6,263 bases of DNA from Rickettsia typhi (lineage in GTDB: Bacteria; Pseudomonadota; Alphaproteobacteria; Rickettsiales; UBA1997). How positions within the stretch are numbered: the stretch's first letter is position 1; each line of letters starts with the position of its first letter. Of the stretch, positions 1 through 6,191 are shown piece by piece. The translations under genes were made by a program, and so were the position numbers. The notes under the pieces were generated by a model. It had not been told where the DNA came from and searched no databases. It saw only the letters and a program-made list of their open reading frames with translations. The DNA lies in NCBI GenBank assembly GCA_945861125.1, contig CAMASZ010000074.1:1-6263 (forward strand). Direction: 5' to 3'.

Positions 1-592
1 TTACGATTTCAAAATTTTTACGAAGTTTTTGTAAGATTTCATCAGAGTTGCCACCTTGAAAAATTTTACCAACAAAACTTCCATTTTTTCTTAGAATTTT
101 TTCAGAGAGTTTTAAAGCTTCTTCAAGAAGGTTTATTATTCTTAAGTGATCAAGGTTTCTGTCTCCGGTTGCGTTGGACGCCATATCACTCAAAACAACA
201 TCACACAAGCCTTGTTGGTTATTTTCTTTTTTTAGACAATTAATAATCTTGGCTTCAGCACCATTTTCTAAAAAGTCTTGTATAAAAAAATTTACACCGA
301 AAATAGGAGCCATTTCAAGCAGATCTATTGCTAATACATTTCCTTCTCCAACCTTACTAACTGCATATTGGCTCCATCCGCCTGGTGAAGATCCTAGATC
401 AACAACAATTCTATTTTTCTTGAAGATTTTGAATTTTTCATCAATTTCAATAATTTTAAAGGTGGCTCGAGAACGCCAACCTTCTATTTTTGAACGTTCA
501 ACATACTCATCATTAATTTGACGTAACAACCATTTTTGTGAAGATTTTTTAAATCTTTTGCTGTTTTTAAGATTCTGGAATTTTTGTGGCAT
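1..592 (-). CDS. rlmE: 23S rRNA (uridine-2'-O)-methyltransferase RlmE (FtsJ/RrmJ), 3' end cut by window edge
   Basis: RlmE uses S-adenosylmethionine to methylate the 2'-O of the A-loop uridine (U2552 in E. coli) of 23S rRNA late in large-subunit assembly. Reading leftwards from the ATG at 592-590, 197 residues lie in the window and the frame is still open at base 2, so the C-terminus is missing. After a basic N-terminal tail (about 1-25) come the SAM-binding motif I VVDLGSSPGGWSQY (63-76), the acidic residue D90 in AIDLLEM, LSDMA with D136, and FVGKIFQGG with K176. K46 (RATFK), D136 and K176 match the first three residues of the family K-D-K-E tetrad; the final Glu should lie at about residue 211, off the edge. 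E. coli RlmE has about 209 residues, so perhaps 15-30 are missing. The start lies one base after the stop of the Trm112-like gene, so the two are surely co-transcribed. Identification is firm. Confidence 0.95.
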   Translation of the reverse strand, partial: MPQKFQNLKNSKRFKKSSQKWLLRQINDEYVERSKIEGWRSRATFKIIEIDEKFKIFKKNRIVVDLGSSPGGWSQYAVSKVGEGNVLAIDLLEMAPIFGVNFFIQDFLENGAEAKIINCLKKENNQQGLCDVVLSDMASNATGDRNLDHLRIINLLEEALKLSEKILRKNGSFVGKIFQGGNSDEILQKLRKNFEIV

Positions 593-593
593 T

Positions 594-770
594 TTACTCT
601 AATTTTCTAGCTTCTTCAATAAGCATGATTGGGATGCCATCTTTTATTTTGTAGGCTAATTTTGATTTGTAACAGATTAATTCTTGATTTTCTTCATCAT
701 AAGTTAACTTTTCTTTAGATAAAGGGCAAACCAAAATATCTAATAATTTTTGTGGAATTTTTTTTGTCAT
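594..770 (-). CDS. Trm112/YcaR-like small protein (UPF0434 family), 58 aa
   Basis: Starting at the ATG at 770-768, this encodes 58 residues. It resembles bacterial YcaR (UPF0434), the short relative of Trm112. Visible family features are [14 protein letters not shown] (9-22), QELIC (29-33), [14 protein letters not shown] (37-50) and the end IEEARKLE. In archaea and eukaryotes Trm112 is a zinc-containing subunit that stabilises and activates SAM-dependent methyltransferases; the role of the bacterial single-domain form is not established. Here only Cys15 and Cys33 remain: the second Cys of the CPxC knuckle in E. coli YcaR is Ser18, so classical zinc binding is doubtful. The stop is one base from the rlmE start, giving a two-gene minus-strand operon. 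A candidate promoter lies about 30 bp upstream. No Shine-Dalgarno sequence is visible. The family call is firm and the function open. Confidence 0.9.
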   Translation of the reverse strand: MTKKIPQKLLDILVCPLSKEKLTYDEENQELICYKSKLAYKIKDGIPIMLIEEARKLE

Positions 771-801
771 AAAAATACAATGTTTCGTTCTTTGAATGTA
801 A

Positions 802-830
802 AATATACTAAACCTAGTTCAAACTTGCAA
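802..830 (-). promoter_or_regulatory. candidate sigma70-type promoter for the Trm112-like/rlmE operon
   Basis: On the minus strand TTGCAA (830-825) and TATATT (807-802) are separated by exactly 17 bp. They match the -35 and -10 consensus at 4/6 and 5/6 positions. A transcript would begin near 795, about 25 bases before the ATG at 770. Such boxes arise often by chance in AT-rich DNA, so the position is the main support. Confidence 0.4.
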
Positions 831-959
831 TTTTTTTATCAAAATTTAAATAAAGTTGTGAAAGATGGTGTTTTTAATTTTATTAGATTTGATAATTTTT
901 TGTAAAAAACCAGAGTTATAAGTTTGGTTTAATTTTGTAAGTATGAATTAGCCTTAATT

Positions 960-988
960 TTGTTAATCATAAGAGGTGTGTTTATTAT
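960..988 (+). promoter_or_regulatory. candidate sigma70-type promoter for purK-agmatinase
   Basis: TTGTTA (960-965) and TATTAT (983-988) are separated by 17 bp and match the -35 and -10 consensus at 4/6 and 5/6. Transcription would start near 995, leaving a leader of about 25 bases before the purK ATG. The spacer between this site and the divergent minus-strand promoter (about 831-959) shows only a weak 6-bp inverted repeat (907-912 with 925-930); no operator or riboswitch is recognisable. Confidence 0.4.
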
Positions 989-1020
989 ATTTGAGTTTTG
1001 TATTACGATAATAATTATTT

Positions 1021-2076
1021 ATGAAAGCTAGAACCATAGGAATAATTGGCGGCGGACAATTGGGGAGAATGATTTGTTTTTCTGCGCATAAAATGGGTTT
1101 TAGTACTGTAATTTTGACCGATCAAAAAAATTCTCCAGCGAGCGAGGTTAGTAATAAAACTATAATTGCCGATTATTTGGATAAGAATGCTTTAAAAGAA
1201 TTTTGTAATTTGGTTGATTTTGCAACCTTTGAATTTGAAAATATTCCTTTAAAAACCGTTGAATTTATTGGTTCTAGAGTAAATTTATATCCAAACTCAA
1301 CAATATTAAAAATTACCCAAAATAGAATATTAGAAAAAAATTTTCTAAAAAATAATAATATTAAAACTACTGAATTTAAGGAAATAAAAAACTTTAGAAT
1401 TCTTGAAGAAACTTTGAAAATTTTTAAGAAAGCGGTATTAAAAACAGCTTTAATGGGATATGATGGTAAAGGACAATATGTTTTGAGCAATATTGATGAA
1501 GCAAAGCAGTCTTGGATTAAGCTTAAAAATCAAAGTTTAATATTAGAAAAATTTTGTCAATTTGATTGTGAAATATCAGTTATTGTGGCTAGATCTGTCA
1601 GTAATCAAATATCTGTCTACGAGCCTTTGCTAAATATTCATAAAGATGGCATTCTTCGTCAAAGTCATTATCCGGCAAAAATTAATAAAAATTTAAAACT
1701 AAAAGCGATGGAAATAGCTAAAAAAATTGCCATAAAACTTGATTTAGTAGGAGTTTTAGCTGTTGAGTTTTTTGTTGTTGATAAGCAACTGATGGTTAAT
1801 GAGCTTGCGCCGAGGCCTCATAATTCTGGTCATTTTTCAATGGATGCATGCCTAACTTCACAATTTGATCAATTAATTAGAGCGATAGCTGATTATAAGT
1901 TAGGAGTAACAAATTTTCATAGTTCTGGATATATGCAAAATATAATTGGCAAAGATATCAATAATATTTCAAAATACTATAAAAATGCAAAAGCAAAAGT
2001 TCATTTATATGGCAAAAAAGAAGCTAAAGATGGCAGAAAAATGGGTCATATTAATATAATAACAAAAACAAATTAA
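1021..2076 (+). CDS. purK: N5-carboxyaminoimidazole ribonucleotide synthase (PurK)
   Basis: PurK is a cytosolic ATP-grasp enzyme of de novo purine synthesis. It joins bicarbonate to 5-aminoimidazole ribonucleotide using ATP, giving N5-CAIR, which PurE then rearranges. The 351 residues match the usual length (E. coli about 355). The N-terminal nucleotide-fold start GIIGGGQLGRM (7-17) is diagnostic. The ATP-grasp core follows: LKTALMGYDGKGQY (140-153), LILEKF (173-178) and ISVIVARS (185-192), then the metal/substrate segment NELAPRPHNSGH (260-271) and the C-terminal KVHLYGKKEAKDGRKMGH motif (326-343). The segment usually written F-x-R-E-I-S has Cys183 in place of the Arg, a small deviation. The ATG at 1021 puts the glycine-rich loop at the normal distance; no Shine-Dalgarno is visible. 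The agmatinase gene starts one base after the stop. The usual partner purE is not in the window. Identification is firm. Confidence 0.97.
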   Translation: MKARTIGIIGGGQLGRMICFSAHKMGFSTVILTDQKNSPASEVSNKTIIADYLDKNALKEFCNLVDFATFEFENIPLKTVEFIGSRVNLYPNSTILKITQNRILEKNFLKNNNIKTTEFKEIKNFRILEETLKIFKKAVLKTALMGYDGKGQYVLSNIDEAKQSWIKLKNQSLILEKFCQFDCEISVIVARSVSNQISVYEPLLNIHKDGILRQSHYPAKINKNLKLKAMEIAKKIAIKLDLVGVLAVEFFVVDKQLMVNELAPRPHNSGHFSMDACLTSQFDQLIRAIADYKLGVTNFHSSGYMQNIIGKDINNISKYYKNAKAKVHLYGKKEAKDGRKMGHINIITKTN

Positions 2077-2077
2077 C

Positions 2078-3019
2078 ATGAGTAATAGTAAATCTTTAAA
2101 GGCTTCAAAAATTCTTGAGCAATTTGATTTTTTATCGCAAAAAGATGGTTTTTTAGGCGTCGCTGAAAAGTATTTAAAATCTAATAACGAAGCCAAGGTA
2201 GTAGTTATTCCATTTGGTTTCGAAAAATCAGTTAGTTATGGTAAGGGCACAAAAAATGGACCTAAAGCTATTATTAAAGCGTCTCCGCAACTTGAATTAT
2301 TTGATGAAGAATTTTGGAGTGAACCATTTCGTGAATATGGAGTTTTAACAATTAAAGAGCCAAGAATAATTAGCAAGTCAATTGCAGGGGCTTTAAAGCA
2401 GTTAGAGCAAATTGTTGAAAAGGTTTTGGAGGCGGAAAAATTTCCTTTAATTTTAGGGGGAGAGCACTCTATCACTGCTGGCTCAATTCGTCCGTTTGTA
2501 AAAAAATATCCAGATTTAGCTGTTTTGCATTTTGATGCTCATGCCGATTTAAGAGATGGTTATGATGGAGAGCATTACTCTCATGCATCGGCGCTTCGTC
2601 GAGTTATGGACAATCCAATATCAACCTTAATTTCTTGTGGTATTAGAAATATTTCTGCTTCAGAAATTCCTTACTTAGAAAAAAATAAAAATAGAATTAA
2701 TATTCATTTTGCTAAAGATAAAAAAAATTGGGATATAAAAAAAATTGTTTCTCCACTTAAAGACAGGCCAGTATTTATAACATTTGATGTTGATGGATTT
2801 GACTCTGGAATTATGCAAGCAACAGGAACTCCCGAACCAGGAGGAATGCAGTGGGAAGATGCAATAGAAATAATTAGAGAAGCTAGCAAGATATCAAAAA
2901 TAGTTGGCGCTGATGTTGTCGAATTATCGCCAATTAAAGGTTTACACTCATGCGATTTTTTAACTGCAAAACTATGTTATAAAATTTTATCTTACAGTCT
3001 TGCTAAATATTCTAAATAA
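2078..3019 (+). CDS. speB: agmatinase / arginase-family ureohydrolase
   Basis: Members of this binuclear-manganese family hydrolyse a guanidino group to urea; agmatinase converts agmatine to putrescine, the polyamine precursor. The protein has 313 residues (E. coli SpeB about 306). All metal ligands expected from SpeB are visible: His130 in GGEHSIT (127-133), Asp153, His155 and Asp157 in FDAHADL (152-158), and Asp237 and Asp239 in FDVDGFDSG (236-244). SHAS (168-171), GTPEPGG (250-256) and VVELSP (280-285) are also in place and favour agmatinase or a close relative over true arginase. The family signature normally has D-P after the second metal loop; here it is Asp242-Ser243. Guanidinobutyrase or another guanidino-acid hydrolase cannot be excluded. 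The ATG lies one base after the purK stop, so translation is probably coupled. Family is firm, exact substrate moderate. Confidence 0.88.
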   Translation: MSNSKSLKASKILEQFDFLSQKDGFLGVAEKYLKSNNEAKVVVIPFGFEKSVSYGKGTKNGPKAIIKASPQLELFDEEFWSEPFREYGVLTIKEPRIISKSIAGALKQLEQIVEKVLEAEKFPLILGGEHSITAGSIRPFVKKYPDLAVLHFDAHADLRDGYDGEHYSHASALRRVMDNPISTLISCGIRNISASEIPYLEKNKNRINIHFAKDKKNWDIKKIVSPLKDRPVFITFDVDGFDSGIMQATGTPEPGGMQWEDAIEIIREASKISKIVGADVVELSPIKGLHSCDFLTAKLCYKILSYSLAKYSK

Positions 3020-3120
3020 AGTTAAAAATAAATTTAATTTTTAGCCTGAGATCGATTTTTAATTCTAATGCTAAGCTCGATTCCAATAAAAAAGAGCCGA
3101 TCCAAAATGTATAAAATTTG

Positions 3121-3150
3121 TTGATTGTTAATTTAATTTAAAAATAGAAT
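3121..3150 (+). promoter_or_regulatory. candidate promoter upstream of the ABC exporter
   Basis: TTGATT (3121-3126) and TAGAAT (3145-3150) are 18 bp apart, matching consensus at 4/6 and 5/6. The site lies in the 159-bp gap after the agmatinase stop (3020-3178), about 28 bp before the GTG at 3179 and 79 bp before the ATG at 3230. The same gap contains an all-A/T 7-bp inverted repeat (3023-3029 with 3037-3043) just after the upstream stop, too weak to call a terminator. The context suits a separate transcription unit for the exporter; the boxes alone are weak evidence. Confidence 0.35.
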
Positions 3151-3165
3151 TTGTTATTAGAGCAC

Positions 3166-3185
3166 ATCCCATATTTTAGTGGGAT
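3166..3185 (+). repeat. 6-bp inverted repeat spanning the upstream GTG start
   Basis: ATCCCA (3166-3171) and TGGGAT (3180-3185) form a perfect 6-bp stem with an 8-base loop. Its GC triplets stand out in the AT-rich surroundings. As RNA it would enclose the GTG at 3179-3181, one of two possible starts for the exporter, so it could hide that start or belong to the leader of an mRNA translated from 3230. It may be chance. Confidence 0.3.
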
Positions 3186-5044
3186 ATATCAGAAAAACCT
3201 ATATTGACCATTTTAAAACCCTAGCCAACATGATAAGAAATATTGCTATTACAAAATTTATTTTTGATTCATTAAAAACATTTAAAATATACATAGCTTT
3301 ACATCTATTCGTAATAACCTTTAATGCTTTAAATATTTCGCTATGGCCGTATATTTCCAAAATTCTGTTAAATAAAATAATATCAACAAAGTCAGATCAA
3401 ATTATTTTTGAACTTGCGCCAATAATAATTTCGCTATCATGCTTAACAATTTTACCCAGCCTAGTATATAGAATTACAGATTATTCTTGGACAATGCTGA
3501 TACCAGCGCTTCGTAAAAAAATAACAAATGAAGCAACCAGTAAAACAATTAAACAATCTCATCATTTTTTTCAAAATAACTTTTCTGGATTGTTGGTAAA
3601 TAAAGTGAGAGATCTTTTTAATTCTACTCCAAAAATTATTGAAATTTTTTTATATAATTTCTTAGGTAGCTTTCTAGCTATATTAATAGCGTTCGTAACA
3701 TTGGTTTCGGTAAATTATTTTTTTGCATTAGGTTTAATTATTTGGGTTATTTTTTTAATAACAATAGGTTATCGCTCTGCAACTATTACCAATAGGGTTT
3801 CTTTAAATATTGCCAATCAGCAAGGTAAAATTATGGGTAATATAGTTGATATTTTTAGCAATATTCAAAATATAAAACTTTTTGCTAGTTCAGCTTTTGA
3901 AATAAAAAGGTTAAATAATTTACAAAATAAATATTCTTTATTATATAAAAAAAGAGGTTTTATTTTGAATAAATTTTATATTAGTTCGGGATTGATTTCT
4001 TCCTGCTATTTTATTGCTTGTTTCATATTTTTAGTTTGGTTATATAGTAAAAATAAGATAACAGTTGGAGATTTTATTTTAATTTTTACCATTAATAATT
4101 TTTTACATAATCTTATACAAGACAGTATTAAGCAGATCCGTAATTTTTTAGAAGAAGTGAGTGTTGTAAGAAACGCCTTAGAGGTAATTCAAAAACCAAT
4201 TTCAATAAAGGACCACAAAAAAGATTTAGTAGTTTCTAAAGGAGAGATAATATTTGATGGAGTAAAGTTTTCTTATGACCGAGGTATACCACTATTTTCT
4301 GATAAATCAATTATAATAAAACCTAATCAAAAAGTTGGCTTAGTGGGTCATTCTGGTAGTGGAAAATCTACATTTATTAATCTTTTGCTACGTTTTTATG
4401 ATGTTAATGATGGAAGAATAATTATCGATGGTCAAGATATTTCAAAAATTTCTCAAGATTCTCTACATGAAAATATTGGTGTAATTCCACAAGATCCTTC
4501 ATTATTTCACAGAACTATTTTTGAAAATATAGCTTATGGAGCTTGTGAAATTTCAGATTTTAGTAAACATAAAGAAAAAATAATCGATGCTGCTAAAAAA
4601 TCTTATATTCACAAATCAATTGAATTAATGCCAAATGGCTATAATTCAATGGTTGGAGAGAGGGGAATCAAATTATCTGGGGGTCAAAGACAAAGAATTG
4701 CAATTGCTCGAGCTTTTTTTAAAGATGCTCCAATATTGATTTTGGATGAGGCAACAAGCCAACTTGATTCGCTTACAGAAAATATGATTCAAGAGAGTTT
4801 AAAAAACTTAATGAAAAATAAAACAACTCTGGTTATTGCACATCGTCTTTCTACTTTACAAATGATGGATAGAATTATAGTTTTTTCTGGTGGCAAAATA
4901 GTTGAAGATGGAACACATGAAGAGCTTATTGATCTAAACGGTGTTTATAAAAGACTATGGAGCGCTCAAATTGGCGGAGTTCTTACTTATCAAGTTGAAA
5001 ATGCTGAAATAAGGCCACTTTGGAATAATCCAGTTTCTAATTGA
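3179..5044 (+). CDS. ABC exporter, fused permease and ATPase (MsbA/multidrug type)
   Basis: This is a half-transporter that would act as a homodimer in the inner membrane, exporting a lipid, peptide or drug-like substrate. Six hydrophobic segments lie at about 36-56, 77-97, 155-178, 179-197, 268-290 and 296-314. The nucleotide-binding domain follows from about 350 with every catalytic element intact: Walker A GHSGSGKST (390-398), Q-loop IPQDPSLF (Gln438), signature LSGGQRQR (499-506), Walker B ILILDE (519-524) and switch histidine LVIAHRL (His555). The layout fits the MsbA/multidrug exporter class, but sequence alone does not fix the substrate, so no symbol is given. The longest frame uses GTG at 3179 (621 residues). 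The ATG at 3230 (604 residues) starts just before the first membrane region and avoids the hairpin over the GTG, so it is at least as likely; neither start has a Shine-Dalgarno. The nucleotidylyltransferase gene begins 15 bases after the TGA stop. Confidence 0.95.
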   Translation: MGYIRKTYIDHFKTLANMIRNIAITKFIFDSLKTFKIYIALHLFVITFNALNISLWPYISKILLNKIISTKSDQIIFELAPIIISLSCLTILPSLVYRITDYSWTMLIPALRKKITNEATSKTIKQSHHFFQNNFSGLLVNKVRDLFNSTPKIIEIFLYNFLGSFLAILIAFVTLVSVNYFFALGLIIWVIFLITIGYRSATITNRVSLNIANQQGKIMGNIVDIFSNIQNIKLFASSAFEIKRLNNLQNKYSLLYKKRGFILNKFYISSGLISSCYFIACFIFLVWLYSKNKITVGDFILIFTINNFLHNLIQDSIKQIRNFLEEVSVVRNALEVIQKPISIKDHKKDLVVSKGEIIFDGVKFSYDRGIPLFSDKSIIIKPNQKVGLVGHSGSGKSTFINLLLRFYDVNDGRIIIDGQDISKISQDSLHENIGVIPQDPSLFHRTIFENIAYGACEISDFSKHKEKIIDAAKKSYIHKSIELMPNGYNSMVGERGIKLSGGQRQRIAIARAFFKDAPILILDEATSQLDSLTENMIQESLKNLMKNKTTLVIAHRLSTLQMMDRIIVFSGGKIVEDGTHEELIDLNGVYKRLWSAQIGGVLTYQVENAEIRPLWNNPVSN

Positions 5045-5059
5045 TTAATATTACAAAAC

Positions 5060-5794
5060 ATGACAGAACTTAAGCAAGCTTTTATATTTGCAGCGGGAAG
5101 GGGCGAAAGAATGAAGCCAATTACTGATAAAATTCCAAAACCGCTAATTAAAATTAGAGATAAGTCGATAATAGACTACTCTATTGAAAAATTAGATAAA
5201 ATATCATCTATTGAAAAAATAATAATAAATGGTTTTCATCTATCGGATCAAATTCTGGAACATATCAAAAAAATAAATAATCCAAAAATTATTTTTTCTC
5301 AAGAATTAGAAAAAATTGAAACAGGCGGTGGTTTGGTATATGCTATCAACAAAATTGATCTGGAATCTCCTCTCTTAACAATAAATGGCGATATTCTATG
5401 GGAAGAAAAGGGTTTAGAATCAGATATTGAAAAATTGATGAAAAACTGGAACGCAGAAGAGCATGATATATTGCTTGGTTTAAAAAAAGTTAACGATTTA
5501 ATTGGATATGAGGGCAGTATAAATGGCAGTGGAGATTTTGAAATAATAGGTTCAAAATTATATCGCTTTCCTGATCGTTCAATGTCTTATGTTTATGTCG
5601 GGTTACAGATAATTAATCCAAAAATACTTCAAAATCCACCCTCAAAATCTTTTTCAATGTCATATTTCTACAAATCTGCTGTAGGAGAAGGTGGTTTAGT
5701 TCATAGAATTTCAGGAATTGAATTGGATAGTAAGTATTTTCATATAGGTACTCCAACGGCTATTCATTTGGCAGAAAACGAATTATCTTTTTAA
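5060..5794 (+). CDS. murU: MurU-like sugar-1-phosphate nucleotidylyltransferase
   Basis: This 244-residue protein has the fold of enzymes that condense a sugar 1-phosphate with an NTP to make a nucleotide sugar. The signature AAGRGERMKPITDKIPKPLI (11-30) carries the glycine-rich nucleotide loop and the conserved Lys27. ETGGGL (87-92) fits base or sugar recognition, NGD (109-111) supplies the catalytic metal-binding Asp111, and HIGTP (228-232) is the usual C-terminal substrate motif. It lacks the left-handed beta-helix of GlmU. Its short length and motif set best fit MurU, which makes UDP-MurNAc from MurNAc-1-phosphate in the cell-wall recycling route that bypasses early MurA/MurB steps; mannose-1-phosphate guanylyltransferase-like relatives are the main alternative. 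The usual neighbour, the sugar kinase AmgK, is absent from the window; the gene instead follows an ABC exporter by 15 bases. The ATG at 5060 lacks a Shine-Dalgarno. Family firm, MurU role moderate. Confidence 0.75.
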   Translation: MTELKQAFIFAAGRGERMKPITDKIPKPLIKIRDKSIIDYSIEKLDKISSIEKIIINGFHLSDQILEHIKKINNPKIIFSQELEKIETGGGLVYAINKIDLESPLLTINGDILWEEKGLESDIEKLMKNWNAEEHDILLGLKKVNDLIGYEGSINGSGDFEIIGSKLYRFPDRSMSYVYVGLQIINPKILQNPPSKSFSMSYFYKSAVGEGGLVHRISGIELDSKYFHIGTPTAIHLAENELSF

Positions 5795-5832
5795 TTATAA
5801 AAAGATTGTTTGACATTATCTTTTACTTTTTT
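5785..5832 (+). terminator. possible intrinsic terminator with alternative stems after murU
   Basis: Three related segments overlap the murU stop: ATCTTTTT (5785-5792), AAAAAGAT (5799-5806) and ATCTTTT (5818-5824). The middle one can pair with the first (8-bp stem, 6-base loop, covering the stop codon) or with the third (7-bp stem, 11-base loop). The second hairpin is followed after two bases by six T residues (5827-5832), as in a rho-independent terminator. The stems contain one G-C pair each, so they would be weak. Confidence 0.35.
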
Positions 5833-5860
5833 GTACCACCGTTCTAGTGTTTATTGATTC

Positions 5861-6050
5861 TTATACCAATTATCATTTTAAAATAAACATTCTTCATAAA
5901 AATTTTTAGATAAAAAAGTTAAAAAACGAAATGCTTTATACCCATAAAACATGAGGTCCATACAAAAAAGCCTTCTAGATTTTTTAGCAAAAATTTTAAA
6001 GAAGATGTTTATAAAATTCTTTAGTATAATTAAAATGATAATTGGTATAA
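5861..6050. repeat. 190-bp imperfect inverted repeat (fold-back element)
   Basis: The outer 21 bases of each arm are exact reverse complements (5861-5881 with 6030-6050), beginning TTATACCAATTATC. After about 16 extra bases in the right arm (6014-6029), similarity resumes: 5883-5916 resembles the reverse complement of 5979-6012, sharing ATAAACAT, CTTC, a run around TAAAATTTTT, and TAAAAAA. The arms thus reach about 55 bases on the left and 70 on the right around a centre near 5950. No target-site duplication is evident: the flanks read gattc on the left and tgcca on the right. It may be a MITE-like fold-back element, an inverted duplication of a short sequence, or the source of a long hairpin RNA. 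The 21-bp exact match is directly visible; element status is inferred. Confidence 0.75.
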
Positions 6051-6056
6051 TGCCAA

Positions 6057-6083
6057 ATCCTATCTTTAAATATTTAATAGGAT
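6057..6083. repeat. hairpin just outside the fold-back element
   Basis: ATCCTAT (6057-6063) and ATAGGAT (6077-6083) form a perfect 7-bp stem with a 13-base loop that contains the palindrome TAAATATTTA (6067-6076). Function is unknown and chance is possible in AT-rich DNA. Confidence 0.4.
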
Positions 6084-6133
6084 ATTCAAATTCTAACTTC
6101 ATATTTTTGGTAAAAAAACCTTCAAAAAGCCTT

Positions 6134-6164
6134 AAGCCGTATAGGTATACGGACTTCATTTTTT
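6134..6164 (+). terminator. palindrome plus T-run: candidate intrinsic terminator
   Basis: CCGTATA (6137-6143) and TATACGG (6146-6152) are perfect reverse complements around GG. As RNA this gives a 6-bp stem with an AGGT loop, extended by AAG (6134-6136) with CTT (6154-6156) across one bulged base. Two bases later come six T residues (6159-6164). This is the best-formed terminator-like structure in the window and could end read-through from the murU unit. The near-perfect DNA palindrome is equally compatible with a protein-binding site or part of a dispersed repeat. Confidence 0.4.
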
Positions 6165-6167
6165 AAA

Positions 6168-6186
6168 GATTTTTATCTCAAAAATC
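6168..6186. repeat. 7-bp hairpin before the tandem repeat
   Basis: GATTTTT (6168-6174) and AAAAATC (6180-6186) are perfect reverse complements with a 5-base loop. The structure sits three bases before the first GC-rich hairpin at 6189. Meaning unknown. Confidence 0.4.
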
Positions 6187-6191
6187 GTGTC

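Noticed and set aside
174..521. Plus-strand open frame of 115 codons
   Set aside because: It lies wholly antisense to rlmE, whose motifs are unmistakable, and its translation resembles no protein.
906..931. Inverted repeat AAACCA/TGGTTT in the divergent spacer as an operator or terminator
   Set aside because: Only 6 bp with a 12-base loop, no T-run, and easily produced by chance in this composition.
1173..1490. Minus-strand open frame within purK
   Set aside because: It is antisense to conserved purK coding sequence and low-complexity; a by-product of AT-rich composition.
2005..2889. Minus-strand open frames opposite the end of purK and the agmatinase
   Set aside because: Short, without family resemblance, and fully explained by the plus-strand genes.
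5810..5838. Perfect TTGACA as a promoter after murU
   Set aside because: No acceptable -10 box lies 16-18 bp downstream (the sequence there is around TGTACC), and it falls inside the terminator-like structure.
5878..6166. Two opposite small open frames of 93 (minus) and 71 (plus) codons as genes
   Set aside because: They overlap each other across the inverted repeat, have no recognisable domain or ribosome site, and at most one could be real. The minus frame, with a hydrophobic stretch, remains a faint possibility.
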